64,000 nucleotides of DNA from contig NC_088302.1 of the NCBI RefSeq assembly GCF_032854445.1, positions 52,852,046 through 52,916,045 of the forward strand. The letters are read 5' to 3'. The translations under genes and the position numbers were made by a program. This document shows positions 1-12,906 of the stretch, piece by piece. Positions within the stretch are counted from its first letter, which is position 1. Each line of letters begins with the position of its first letter. The notes beneath the pieces were generated by a model. It had not been told where the DNA came from. It worked only from the letters and a program-made list of their open reading frames with translations, and ran no database searches. Source of the DNA: Liolophura sinensis (lineage: Eukaryota; Mollusca; Polyplacophora; Chitonida; Chitonidae).

Positions 1-1600
1 CTTTTACACTTCCTGGGAAATAGAACTCGTCTTCACACGAAGCCTGTCTTCCCCAATATTTCACTTAGCTGAGTTGGCTGACATCAACGCCTCTCCTACA
101 AAATAATCCCTTCCCAGTGTTCTGTACCACGACACATCGAAAAGTATTTCACTGCCTCTGTAACCATAACAAAGATGTTCCATGCCAATACCTCTCGATT
201 ACGCGATAGTCTGCGTTGAGGGCCATTGAAGTCTTTAGGTGCAGTAATAGTGGAAATAGACCCAATATACTTTTAACACAAGTAAGGACAGTCCCTGTTG
301 AAATGCTAACCATTAACAGCAAACCGTTAGACCAAGTCATTTCAATTGTTAATAAAGCCACAGAATAATTCAGCTTGTCTCCGGGAATATAGAAGAATTC
401 AATGAGATCAAACCTAACTTTTTCTGAGAGTCGTAAGCTTAAATTGAAGACAGGGCCACACAAAACTGTAGGTTAGAAGCAGGTTATTTATATGTATGTC
501 CTTCATATAAAGTCTTTCTACCTGTCTTACGTGTAGACAGGTGCAAACATTTTTCTACTTAGTTTTATGAGAGACTCTGTCTGAAGGGCTGGACATGCTG
601 ATCCGTTTTATTGCACTTTTGAAACCGATGGTGTGAAGGAAAAAGTGCTAATTTGATTTCCATAGCTTTGTGTTTAATTATTCAGGGCCAAATCAATGTC
701 TGCTCGGCCTATATGCCGGTCATTTGAGTGAATGTTTAGAAGGTTCAGAAGGAACAACATTAGGTAACAGATGTGGATACTTCTGTATATATGGCGATAC
801 AGTAACATTCCCATTTGTTTTGGATCAATTTAATTCCTCAAACCCTAGCTGAAGAAAAAATTCTCCACCTCTGCGTTTTTCCCTCCGATCCGCGATGGGC
901 TTTAGCCGAAATCCTAAATTGGTTCATGACAACGACGTGCCTTGCATAGAAATATTATGTGTTGTAAACTAATGACGCCAAAGAATGCTGACAACGTTAT
1001 CTTCGTCCTAGTATGAACAATGACGTAGTGCTAGGGAGCAAATGCTCTGTGGGTTAATTGTCTGACAAGCATGGAAGTTGGAGTTTTGTTGCAATTTCTA
1101 GTCTGTGAATCACCATATGGGTACATAAAGTTGTTATTCTATCCTTGACGAGAATGTCCTAAACAATGGTCTTCGGCTTACCGGAGTATGTAAAGGTGGT
1201 GCGGACCTCAAAATTAAACATCTTTTAACTGCCAAGGCAGTCAAACATATGGTTATCGTAAGGTTAAAGCTGTGGGAAATAGAAGTTGTCAGACAATTAC
1301 AAACGTCCTGGTTTCTCCGCTCAGTCGCTAATGAAGGAACAAATTGTCTCTGTAGAAGCATATCGACATTGGTCCTTCGGGACTGGAAGTAGTATAGGTC
1401 GCCTTTGATCTGTAGAGCGTCAGAGGAACTATGTACGGGGAATGATAATGTGTCGTTTTTAATGGCGGGGACGAAACATCTCGCTATCCAATCTTCCCGG
1501 AACTGCGGCGTTAATTGCATTGTTTGACTGACAAACAGTCTGACTATTTCTTTAAAAACTCCTACTGTTTTATTAGGACCAAACCTAAAGTAGCAAACTG
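1..1600. repeat. Old duplicated block, copy 1
   Basis: Matches 6425-8075 along almost its whole length with many substitutions (for example CTCTGTAACCATAACAAAGA and ACAAATTGTCTCTGT in both). The part at about 480-960 also matches 5150-5655. No intact reading frame is shared. Probably a decayed mobile element or segmental duplication. Confidence 0.65.
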
Positions 1601-1689
1601 GAGATCAAAGTGATACTTATATCAGATACCTTCCTAATGAAGGCATTAAAGAAGTACAGTCATTTTGGAAAAGATACTATTCAGGTGTT

Positions 1690-2340
1690 AAATGTATGTG
1701 GATCCTTAAAATCTCAAAACATCTCACTGAAGAACTAGACGCTCAAATACGCGTACAGTTTAAGGACATCTCTACATGAGATTTCTCCACTCTCTGTAAT
1801 ACAATTTCTCACACAGATTTAATTGATAAAATTTCATCACTAACTGTATCGGCGTTTGATAAAACTGGCCACAACTACATTAATCACGGTATCTACATAG
1901 TCAAAGGTAACAAATCCTTCTTCAGTTCTACTACACACAAGAGTTACCATACAGGGAATGTTTCGTTCTTCATCGAGTTGCTTAAATTTCTCACTAATAG
2001 CATCCTTATGATATTCGCCCCACCTCCTCATTTGGATGACCTATACTTGTTATTTGCACAAAGATCAAAGCGTTTTCCTCTCTCGAAGACTGTACAAGAA
2101 GAAGAATAGTTTCAATTTGACATTGTAAATTATCCTTACTTGGACAGCAATATACAGAAATGTCATGAATATGGCGTGTACGTCTGTTAGATCCTCTGTG
2201 TTAGGCGACGATTTCAATCAGCGTCACAAGTTATTACTGCAAAAATTGTCGGTCAAGGTTATTACACCAGACGCCTTCACTCTAAGTTTCTTTTACAAGT
2301 TTTACAACGAGTATAATTCTCTTGTAAGTTAACAGGGACA
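1690..2340 (+). pseudogene. Reverse-transcriptase remnant of a non-LTR or Penelope-like element
   Basis: Broken plus-strand frames carry landmarks of a reverse-transcriptase family common in marine invertebrate genomes: a DFSTL block near 1780, a KGNKSFF block near 1905, an APPPHLDDLY block near 2015, and FQFDIVNYPYLDSN then EYGVYV near 2110-2190. DFNQRHKLL follows near 2210. There are in-frame stops, at least one frameshift, and an internal deletion between the LDD and FDIVN blocks. The assignment rests on motif order recalled from the family; no search was done. Confidence 0.6.
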
Positions 2341-2448
2341 GAACGTCCAGAATCTCTGGCACTCTGCTTAGTGATTTTGCCTAATTCCAATTGACTTGGG
2401 GTTAGGGCCTGTACATTCATTGTGTTGACTTATATCGGTGCGTGCGAC

Positions 2449-2960
2449 ATATGAACAGTTGCAATAAAATCGCATCTGAGATACATATTTTATTATCGAC
2501 AACTTATATTCTAGCATGGCACACGATTTGTATACTGATTTCACTGAGTCGCCTAGAACATACCTTGCGCCTTTCCAACATCATTGAAAACTTATTTATT
2601 TATTTAACTGGTGTTTTACGCCGTACTCAAGAATATTTCACTTATACGACGGCGGCCAGCATTATGGTGGGTGGAAACCGGGCACAGCCCGGGGGAAACC
2701 CACGACCATCAGCAGGTTGCTGGCAGGCCTTCCCACTTAAGGTCATTGAAAAGTGATGACTGCTTCTCTTTATGCAATTCCGACTTTTTTTCATACTTTA
2801 TATATTTCTTAGTTCTTTGGTAGTTTGTCTTATACGTCGTTTTGGGAATTGTCCTTGCAATTACTGACCTGTAACGTCCATCTTGATTGACGGCTGGTAT
2901 ACGAATGGCTGTTTCGACGTATAGATTCATTGTGTTAAACCAGATCTCCACGTTAGACAT
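2449..2960 (+). repeat. Dispersed repeat R1, copy interrupted by a SINE
   Basis: Shares CAGTCGCCTAGAACATACCTTGC-like and GTCGTTTTGGGAATTGTCCTT segments with 11310-11610. Reverse-complement matches occur at 18766-18900, and a partial copy at 2955-3060. A SINE splits it at 2591-2742. Confidence 0.65.
2591..2742 (-). mobile_element. SINE-1, 5'-truncated, with target duplication
   Basis: Tail-first (minus) copy of the main SINE of the window. It is flanked by the 10-bp duplication TCATTGAAAA at 2581-2590 and 2743-2752. Confidence 0.8.
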
Positions 2961-5030
2961 GAGAATGATTGCAATCGAAGTGCTGCTAAGACATATATTT
3001 TGATTACTGACAAACTATAAACTAGCATCGTACACCATACTGATTTTATTCATTCGCCTGGGTCAGGCTCATTCTGGCGTTCTTTCGTTCGTGGGAAGGG
3101 CTTCCAGCAACCTACGGATGGTGATGGGCTCTGCCTTGTGTCTTTCCCCCATATTTCTGTCCGCCTATTTCCATAATCATTCAAACCTGTTGACTTCTCT
3201 TTTCAAGAATCCGTACTTATTTTTTATTTTGCCTACTTGATTAGTTTTCAGGGTGATTTATGTTGAACATTGTATTGGAAATGTCTCTTGCGTCCATTCT
3301 GGTAGACGACTGCATGGTGTAGCAGCGCATCCTCCATTTGTTCAGAATATTACGCCCTTGGTGCAATGTTATCGATTTCCGGATGACACCATTAGCTAAA
3401 AGTTTACCTCGACGACCAGAAAGGTTCTTTCTTCGTAAACATTGCCTGGCGGAGAAGCAAAAAAGCTAAAAAAGGATTTTACGCTGATGACTAGAAAAAA
3501 GCAAGTCACATTAGATCAACGTTTACAGTGACATGGTGCTCCGTTCAGCTTTATACTTCCTTTTTCGTGAACATTGGTTTTTGTCCTAACACGAAATACA
3601 TATGAATCTGTATTGTTGTACGCCAGAAAGACACCAAGTATCAATGTTACAAGGACTTCACACCCAAATCTGATAGAGAGGCAAGAATAATATTTCAAAC
3701 GCTATTAGAAACATTGTCTGGATGACACCAGCATAACCAGGAGTTTCAACTCGGATTACAGGATATTTCAAAACTCGTTTTAACGGTTTCATTTCCTTGA
3801 CATCGCCATAGTGATCAGTTGTCACGAGAAGATGTCTTTGAGCGCAAGTACATGTGGTATTAGCGCAACAGCTCTGTTGTTTCTTCTGTATTCTACCCAA
3901 AAAAACCTATGCTTTTATGAAAATAATCCGAAAGCGAAAGGTCACATCTCATTTTGGTATTTGGGGTATTGAATTTACCCAGTTTCTTTCACTCTCGTTC
4001 AAACTGTGATGATGTGAAGGCGTATGACCATAGCTACAAAACTAGCAATGAAATAATAAATCCTTATCAAAATAAGGTGTTATTATTTTCACACCCAGGG
4101 AAATATCCAATTTAGAGGCTTCTTAAAATTATGAACCTTACAGTGTGATAGACGATGTTGCGTTGTTATTATAAAAGATTCACCTTTGTACTGTGGTCTT
4201 ATTATCTTGCTTTTGTTAAAATATTCACACGGTTAAGGAAGGGTTTTGTTTTGTTTTAAATCTGTACATTCTATTCGGGTTCTGTTGAAGCGTTGAAGTG
4301 TGAATTTGCTCTCTGGCCATTGTAAAATACGAAATCACATTTCAAAATAACTCTGAGCTAATCAGATACCAAATACTGCAGCAATTTTCCCGTGAATGAT
4401 TAGAAAGGAAGGATGCATTTTTAAATGCGTAAATAAAAAGATAGTACGTTTTGTTCGATATTAAGAATTAAATGTTCTCTACATTTTCACCACTTATTGC
4501 TAAGATTTGCTAAATACTGAAATTATGTATACACATTAAATTGCTTCCACATATATTCAGTAAAACTTATTAAAACGCGTTAAGGTTGAGCGAGTGAAAT
4601 CATATTCAACATGACGCTCGAAACAAGAAAACCTAATAAGGATTTCGATAAGTGTTGACATGTTATTCTAAACATTGCCTCTTACTTTTCCATTAACACC
4701 CACAGAATAGTGAATATTTAGTCCAATTCTCCGGAATCATTACTATAAATTTTATTCTCACTGACTTTGGTGGTGTAGGATGTTCACACTGTGGCAGGCA
4801 GTAAGTGCTTAATACTTTCAGCAAGTTTACAACACCCTTGGTTTCCTCCTGATAAGCAGCTAAATTTGCACCACCTTGGGTACACTCTTGGCACTGTCAT
4901 GGTAAAACATGATAGAACAAAAATGCTGTGATGAGTAACCAAAGTCCATTTGGCAACAGAATGGTTCCTAATGATTCATAAAATACAAGCAGAATTCAGT
5001 GTTATTTAACTTTTTATTTATCTTTCTAGC
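2961..5030. other. AT-rich stretch with no supported gene
   Basis: A short R1 fragment lies at 2961-3060. An 80-codon minus-strand frame at 3658-3900 has no recognisable domain or splice context. Nothing else is supported here. Confidence 0.5.
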
Positions 5031-5158
5031 GTCCTACAAGAAAGAGACACATTACTTGCACTCTAAGGACTCCTTCGTCATCACACGATTGAAAAAATGT
5101 AAAGTACGACGTTAAACCCCAAGCACTCACTCACTCACTCACTCACTCACTCACTCGT
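5030..5158 (+). repeat. SINE-2 fragment plus (ACTC)n microsatellite
   Basis: Contains the SINE-2 3' motif (ACTCCTTCGTCATCACACGA, then AAGTACGACGTTAAACCCCAA), followed by a four-base ACTC repeat at about 5127-5157. Confidence 0.55.
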
Positions 5159-5655
5159 TCTAGTGCCCTAGTTTGCAGGTGAAAATAAATTCAGAAAACC
5201 CGGTCTTTTCGTCTAGATAGGGCAACCATTTTCCGACTTAGTTTCACGAAAAACTCTGTCTGAAAGGTTCGACTTGCTGATCTGTTTTACGCCAATTTTG
5301 CAGCCGATGATATGTAGAAAAAAGTGCTAATTTGATTTCCAAATCTTCATGTTTAAATATTCAGGGCCAAATCGATTTTTGCTCGGTCTGTTTGCCGGCC
5401 ACTTGGCTGTGTATTCAGGACAATATAGTCAACAAATGTGGTTACTTCGATCCGTACGGCGATACCACAACATTGCAATTTGTGTTGAAGAAAGTTCAAT
5501 TTAATTCCTCTCACTCTAGCCAGAGAAAAAAAAATTTTCCACCTCGCGGTTTTTTTTCCGATCCCCTATGGGCTCTTGCCGAAATCCCAGACTGGTTCAC
5601 GACAACGACATATCGTGCAGAGAAACATTAAGTGTTACAAGCTAATACTATCAAA
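5150..5655. repeat. Old duplicated block, partial copy 2
   Basis: Matches about 480-970 and the start of 6950-7240 (shared AAAGTGCTAATTTGATTTCC and TTCAGGGCCAAATC). It is diverged and has no convincing open frame. Confidence 0.6.
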
Positions 5656-6424
5656 GATTTCTTTTGCTGTAAGATTGTTGTCATCCGGGCTTTCGGTAGA
5701 CAGCAACTTTGGCAAAAGAGTGCAGAAGACATAGAGATTGAATGTGTGGCGTATACATTGAGTTGGGTGGGATACACCTCCTCTGAACCTGGGCATTACT
5801 CGTAAATTCCATAATGCATAATGCGATGAGGCTGTCAGGGAGGAATGGACAAGTTGTATCTTGGCTAAACTTAGTGACTGCCAGATGATGTAATATTGAC
5901 ATATAATGGTTAATATTTGTAGGGTTATAGACTGTTTGTTGTAATGACCTGTTGTTATCAAAATGGTATCATCAATCAGGCATACTGTCCCATTGTTACC
6001 TCCATCCAGCTTCCAAATTTCATTATTACGAAGTGTACCAATTCCTGTAACACATAAGAGCCGTTTTTCATGTGATGACAAAAAATCATTTTGGCATTTT
6101 GTGTCCAAATATTGTGCAAAATACTTATTCTATGATAATAATGTTGTTGGAGAAACATTTGCCGAAGTTTGAGATTTCACGAGCGGGAGCAGCGATGTGT
6201 GGTAAAATTGTTTGCTGCGTCAGCAGTGTATTACCATCTCTTGGAAGGCTACGTGACAGGTTTTCGAAAGAAAACTTCATTTAACGATCAGGCATTCCAG
6301 CAGAATGTTACTGTAAAATTACATGAGGACGGTGTTTCAGTGATCTTGCCGCAAGATTGACAAGATTTTATTACAAACAAGACAACACTAATCGGGGAAA
6401 AGGGACACCAGCTAGAGTGCTGTT
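5656..6424. other. Sequence between duplicated blocks, no supported gene
   Basis: Holds overlapping open frames on both strands (157 codons minus, 63 codons plus) that I could not match to any domain. Not called as genes. Confidence 0.4.
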
Positions 6425-8075
6425 AGAATTCCTGGTGAAATAAAATTCGTCCTCTCACGCAACGTGTGTTTCCTGATATTTTAGTTAGCCATGTTGGCTG
6501 ATTTCAAGGCTTCTCACAGAAATAACCAGTGTTCAGTCAATGGCGCCTTCCCACGACACTTCAGAAAGTCTTTTCACTGTCTCTGTAACCATAACAAAGA
6601 CTGTCTTAGCCAATAGCTCTCGATAACGTCATAGTTTGCGCTAAAAGCCAATAAATTTCCAAACATGAATCCTGTAGCTGCAGTATTAATGGGGATATAC
6701 CCCAATATATTTTAACTCAAGCAGGGATTGATCCCGTCGAATAACTAAGTCATTTCAGACTAAGTTACTTCACGTGTTAATAAAGCAACAGAGTAGTGCA
6801 GGATGATTCTGGGAATATAGAAGGAATTCAGTCAGATCGAACTAACTTCATTTAGAATCATATTCTTTAACGAAAGACAGGGTCACACAAAGCTATAGCT
6901 TCAAAGCATGTTAGAGGTTATTTATATATGAAGCCTTTCTACATGATTATACCGAAGACTGTCTGCAGAACTCGACCTTCTGGCCCGCTTTACGCCAATT
7001 TTGAAACCGATGATGTGTTACCGGCTGTTTGGCTGTGTGTTCAAAAGTGCAGTCGGAACAACATAAGAACGGTAACAGATGTGGATACTTCTGTGTATAG
7101 GGCGATACTGTGACACTCACATTTATTTTGGAGACAATTTAATTGCGAAAACAAAACTAATTCTCCACATCGACGTTTATACGTCGATCCCCGGTGGACT
7201 TTAGCGGAAATCCTAGACTGGTTCACGACAACGATACTGGGGTTTTGTTGCAATTCATAATCTCTGTATCACCATTTGGATAACTTAAGTTGCTTTTCTA
7301 CCCTAGAAGTAATTGGCGTAAGCTCATTATACCCATTGTGAAGGTGTAAAATATATAAGTTATACAACAATACAACTTTATTGACTGCCTGCGTATTCAG
7401 TTATCATTCAAAGGGTTGTGATAATAACGGTTATCGAAATGTTCTCATCCAAAAATGTTTTTTTCACGAGACCAATCTATTTAAAATGTAGGCTTCCTAT
7501 TTAAGAAGTACTTGAAAGCCAGGCTTTCAATTATGCCAGTCATTTTTATGATTTGTCCAAATATCACTATGAACGTCAAATGACCACGACTACCCTGACA
7601 TTGTCGTAGAATTGAAGAGTATCATTACCAAAACGAGAGTCCACAATCGACATCAATGGTCTTCCGTCTTACCGAAGTATGTAAAGGTGGTGCGGACAAC
7701 AAAATTAAACATTTGGACGTCCACTGTCAAGACAGTCTAACAGACGGTTACAGTTGTGGGAAATACAAGTTGGCAGACAATTACACACGTCTCTGGTCAG
7801 TCGCTAACGAAGGAACAAATTGTCTCTGTGGAAGCATATTAATATTGGTCGACACCGGAAGAAGTATAGGTCGCCTTTGATCTGTAGAGCGACTGGGGAC
7901 GGGGAATGATAATGTGTCATTTTTAATGGCAGGGAGCGAAATATCTCGCTATCCAGTCTTCTCGGAACTGCGGCGTTACTGCATAGTTTGAATGACAAGC
8001 AGTCTGACAATTTCTTTAACAACTCCTACTGTTTTACCAGGACCAAACTTAAAGAAGCAGCCTGGAGCCTGTTCA
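6425..8075. repeat. Old duplicated block, copy 3
   Basis: Colinear with 1-1600 but with about 370 bp of extra sequence near 7270-7640. Both copies end near the same point (ACCAAACYTAAAG), after which copy 1 continues into the reverse-transcriptase remnant. Confidence 0.62.
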
Positions 8076-11000
8076 AGGCCATGTCAAGAAAGAGGATCGT
8101 CAGTAATTTCATGTCCGTCTCATGTGATATTAAATTTCTAAGCCATACAGAGTAAATTCACGTCGATGATGTATTTTTGTCGTTAACCTTAACTCTAAAA
8201 CATGTCTGATTATTTTTAGCTAACATAACAGTGATATTTTCGAAGGTCGGCCTTTTTCGGTTAACAGAATGAATAATTAATTTGACCTGGCTATCCGCTG
8301 TCCAGCGGTCGGAAAAATGTTTTTTTTCTGATTGCTTTTTGTTTTCTGATAACCCATGGGGCGTATGGTAATCTATAGCCCGTAAAGCGATACAAGCCGA
8401 CAAGCATGTTACCTATCAACTGTATGTCACTGGACACGGTCGAATAGTTCAAAGCAATATCTGTCCTGGTAGCTCGACACGAAGAAAAGGCTCGAGCACG
8501 AATTTGCTATTTGTAAATTTATATGAATTCCTTATACTTATATCAACGCATGCCGTTTCTATACCCCGAGTGACAGTCATATCCATGTTAAACCATGTAA
8601 GCATTCTTGGGGGTGACGTCAGGTCCAAATATCGAAATCGTCAAAACCACGATTTCTCGGATAGGCCAGTACCCTAACGTTTCAGTCGGATATTTACTCG
8701 CCCATGATAAATGGGGTGGTTGGCCGGAATCCAGAAATAAAACCATCCTTGTAAGGAAATTTGTCTCGTACCAGAGGTGGTTTAACCTTGGTTCTACCCG
8801 ATTTTCTTCATTCGTATACCTGATAGGCAACATCTTAGTGTTGGGATAAAAGGGACCATGGCGTACAACGCCAACAAAACTGAGATATTAAAAACTTATT
8901 AACTACATTTACATGTCCAGTAATATTATGATGGATGTTAATATGTTTTAGTTTTGTCAATTACATATGGTGATTTCAGTGTACGAGATAAATGTCGGAT
9001 ATATTCGAAATTAAGGAATGTATCCGCTGAAAGTTTCGAGGCTTGTTTTTTTGTCATTCTAACTATTATTATACAGCATTCTGATTTGGGATATATTGAG
9101 GTCGCCTGTGTTCCGTAGTCTGAAGTAAAACCAACGGCTCTACTGACTGACAGACTATTTACAATTAAGTGCTCTGTGGTATCTTATAATCCAGATCCAG
9201 GCTAGATGGAAATAAGAAAGACAAAGTATTTATAGCCACGAAAGACGAAAATCACCATCATTACACTCTCGTGTTTTATATCGCCCGATCACCGATTAAT
9301 ATATCAAACAGCCATGTGAGCGGATAAGGATATTAAAGAGCGACGGTTTGATGACAGTGACAGAAAAAATATCGTAACTCAACTGATCTTTAATCAGATG
9401 GTTTATATTTTGTGCTCGGTAACGGCACGATAGCCCAAGGCGAACTGAGAACTCACGCGAATCTTTCAATTTATATAAAGCGTTCAAATATCAAGGAGCG
9501 GAGTTGGTGACGCGGCCAAGATTTGGCTGTAACACATGCAGCATAATCTCGAATCATCTCAATTAATATTATTCATAGCATTTTTATATAAAGCAAGTTC
9601 GTAAAGGATTACAGTTTAGAAAATAAAATCAGAGTGACATTAACAGGGCGGGTTTGTAACAAACCTGTTTATAACGGGTTTAACACCTTACAAGGGTTTC
9701 ACGCTCAGGATTATATGACTTACCCAGAGGCAATCCGGCTTTCTCCACTCATAAAACCGCCCGCCATCGTATAAGTGACAAAAATTTTAATATGCCATTA
9801 AACAACAATCAAATAAATACGTAGATAGATTTATGCGGGCTATATCATCATTGTTTCACCCATTGCTGTCAGAAGAAGTGTTGTCAAGTACAACACGGAA
9901 GATGTAGCCTCCAGTTGGTCCTGTCTGACCATGATACGTGTCCTGATTTCAACTGGAGTCATTAATGCCACAGACTCCAGTTGGTCCTGTCTGAACATGA
10001 TACGTGTCCTGATTTCAACTGTAGTCATTAATGTCACAAAGAGTATTCAGCTATCTACATGTATCTTCTCTGGTTAAAGTTCATTCCGTTTATTAGATAC
10101 CAATGTCATGATCTAAAAATGTTTGGAGTTTGGTTATAGAACTAAGCGTCAACCTAATGTAATTAATCCATTCCGATAAAGTGATTATCTTCAAGTGCAG
10201 TCACCGTAATGTCAGGTCCCCTGGTTCCTGGCAGCACTGACCTTACCGGGGTCAAAGGGCAAAGTCTGATTCAAGTATATTGTGCATGCCTTAATAGTCT
10301 TCTGCATGTCTTCCTCCGTGGAATGATCGTTAAATCAATCGTCAATTTATCAGCCAAGTAAGACGCAGACATTTTGTGTATGCACTCTGAGAGCGGCGAC
10401 CCGAATATCAGTGGTTCGAAGTGGATCGCTGTAAGTATTCCTAGCTGCCCACGCAAGATTCATGAATGATTAAAACTGATGCCATACATGTACGTGAAGC
10501 GGTTAATATGCTGACCTGGAGGTCTTGTAGTTCTGGTTATAAGCCAACACCACAAGCCAGAAGCATGTTTCACGCAACACGATTCGCAGTACCAACGTAC
10601 AAATGTTGTTTTTAAACCATTCGGTGTTCGAAAACCAAACAAAATCATGTGTAACATAAATTGTTTTGTATTCATTCGACGATACATTATATACCATTGT
10701 ATACAAACTGTATTTCGAAGGTTTCCCCATCATATATTTAGCTATACAGCTGGTATTATGTTTGCGATTAATGGCATGCGCTGCTTCGCTGAGGTGCACG
10801 TACAGTGAGGCAATCTGCATGTCTACGGGTTTAAACGTAGACTTGACTCCTCTAACAATGTGGTTCTATGTACTTCAGACACGTCTGACATTTTTCATCA
10901 CGTGAGGTCTCCTAACTAACTCACGGAAGACGCTTTATCGCTGGACTTAATACCTTACTGTACATTTATACCGGTCAAATAGGATTTCTATGCATCATTA

Positions 11001-11300
11001 TTCCACCCCCCACCCTTACTCATTTATCATGTGGACTGTTTAAACTGAAATAAAATATTATTACCATTATTATTATACTTGCTTACTTACTTACTTAATG
11101 CGACTCACCGAACCAACAGTACACTATCCTTAACGTTGTTGTTAACACGTTGAGGAAGTTTCCCCATGTACACCAAAGCTAGACGACCCTTTGTTCTGCA
11201 CATTATGGTCATTTTAATCCATAACGGGGGGGGGGGGGGGGGGAGGAATATCTCGAGGCCTGTTCATCCTTTTGAATTGTATCGCCACGTTGGATATAGG
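8076..11300. other. Intergenic stretch without a supported gene
   Basis: Contains a 66-bp direct duplication (9907-10030), a G homopolymer of about 17 bases near 11227, and an open frame at 8607-8849 of unknown nature. No exons with EGF or other recognisable domains were seen. Confidence 0.5.
9907..10030. repeat. 66-bp tandem duplication, two copies
   Basis: CCAGTTGGTCCTGTCTGA...CAACTGGAGTCATTAATG occurs twice in tandem, with a few differences. Confidence 0.75.
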
Positions 11301-11309
11301 AACAGTGAC

Positions 11310-11610
11310 AAATAAAGCGCAGCTGAGATATATATATATAATATTATAGACGACTGATATACTAGTATGGTACACGATCTGAATACGGGTTTCACCCAGT
11401 CGCCTAGAACATACCTTGCATCTTTCCAAAATCGTTGGGAAATGATGACTGCTTCTCTTGGCATGGTTCTGTCCTAATTTTCTTTATATTCTTTCTTAGT
11501 TCTTTGATGGTTTGTGGTAAACGTCGTTTTGGGAATTGTCCTTGTGATTATTGGCCCGGAACGTCTATAGTGGTTTTCGGCTACTGTATGTCTGTTTCGA
11601 CGCATAGATT
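11310..11610 (+). repeat. Dispersed repeat R1, uninterrupted copy
   Basis: Aligns with 2470-2590 and 2750-2920 as one continuous stretch. It shows the empty site of the SINE insertion present in the other copy. Confidence 0.65.
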
Positions 11611-12683
11611 CACGAACGAGGATTAATCTATAGTTAAGCTATAGGTAGGAGATTAAGCAGCAGGCTGTTTGCCGAGATGGTGGCTTGGAACCCTCTTTTC
11701 CCTGTTATGAATTAAAATGGCCTTGATAGTCTGGACAAAAGATCGCAATTATTACGTCCTGGCATATTGATCCAGCTTTTTTGGGACCAATTTTGAGGAT
11801 TTTTCTTCCCATTTAGAACGAGGCTTGAAGCTCACCATATCCATGTTGTGGTCGAGAGGCGGTGACTCGAGGTTTAAACATCAGCAAACACACTGGTAGC
11901 GGTTTGGGTTCACAGGGAGTGTTCTGCAGCACTGGACTAATTAATCAGTCAACCATGTTGCACTGAGCTCTTGGTGGTATTATACACATTGTACTATTAG
12001 AGTTACTTCCCTTGCATCAAGTTCGATTTATCCGAAAGCTACTACTCGTGCTGTCTAGATACTTAATTACATCTGTAAAATACATATTAGCTCTATAGCC
12101 ATCAACATTAAGGGTTTTTGTTTTGCATCGTCTAAAGATTCGTAACGCACAAGTGTATTAAACAGAATGAATCAATGAATGTTTGCTGTTTAACGTTGTA
12201 GCCTACATAACAATTTTTCAGTTTTATGACGACGAGGAGTCATTAGGTGTGTATACATATACTGTATCTTCTTGTTGCAGGGCAAGTCCATTCTGCCCTG
12301 AAGTCCATTGAAGTATCAGGCCTAAGACACCAGACATAGCACCCCTCCCAGTCATATTATAATGGCACTGGGCCAATCAGTCCTGTTTCCGGTAACAAGT
12401 TCAATTTTCAAAGGCTTTGGTATGGCCCGGGTCTAATCTAATCATTAGGCCACCGGAGCGGTGTGCATGAAATTGAAGTGTAAGACGAACAAATAAACAA
12501 ACTCACAGGTCTGTTCCTGTACATATACATTTTGTTGCCAGAATAAGATGTAAAAAGGTACAAAATCGGAAACTTTAGGCTATACATTTTATAAATTTGA
12601 AATCTCGCGCTTGATTGTAGTCTTCAATATATACAGATATTTATAGAAAATTACCACTCCATTCAATAAAAATTAGGTATAAA
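11611..12683. other. 3' flank of the EGF gene, no second gene seen
   Basis: AT-rich. Includes a SINE-2 fragment on the minus strand at about 12165-12305 (GACGACGAGGAGTCATTAGG). Confidence 0.5.
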
Positions 12684-12689
12684 TTTATT
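12684..12689 (-). terminator. Candidate polyadenylation signal
   Basis: AATAAA on the minus strand about 220 bp downstream of the TAA stop. This is the first canonical hexamer I see after the stop. The cleavage site is not visible. Confidence 0.45.
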
Positions 12690-12906
12690 AGGGTTAGACG
12701 TGTTTACGTTCGTTGTTGTTAGAAAAAGCCCAGAATGCCACTTCACATATAAACTTTAAGGCCAGGAAAACCTTCAAAAGCACAATAGCAACAATTCCTC
12801 AAAAGAAGACACTACCGAAAATCAACAAAAGAACCAAAACAATACAGTAACGAAAAAAGTTCCTAAATGTTCCGAAACTGTCGTTAAACATTTAATAGCA
12901 CTAGAA

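Noticed and set aside
5635-6108. 157-codon minus-strand frame
   Set aside because: No recognisable domain, no splice context, and it starts inside the decayed duplicated block. Could not be supported as a gene.
8607-8849. Open frames of 80 codons on both strands over the same interval
   Set aside because: The plus frame (SRIGQYPNVSVGYLL...) looked protein-like, but I could not link it to a family or to neighbouring exons.
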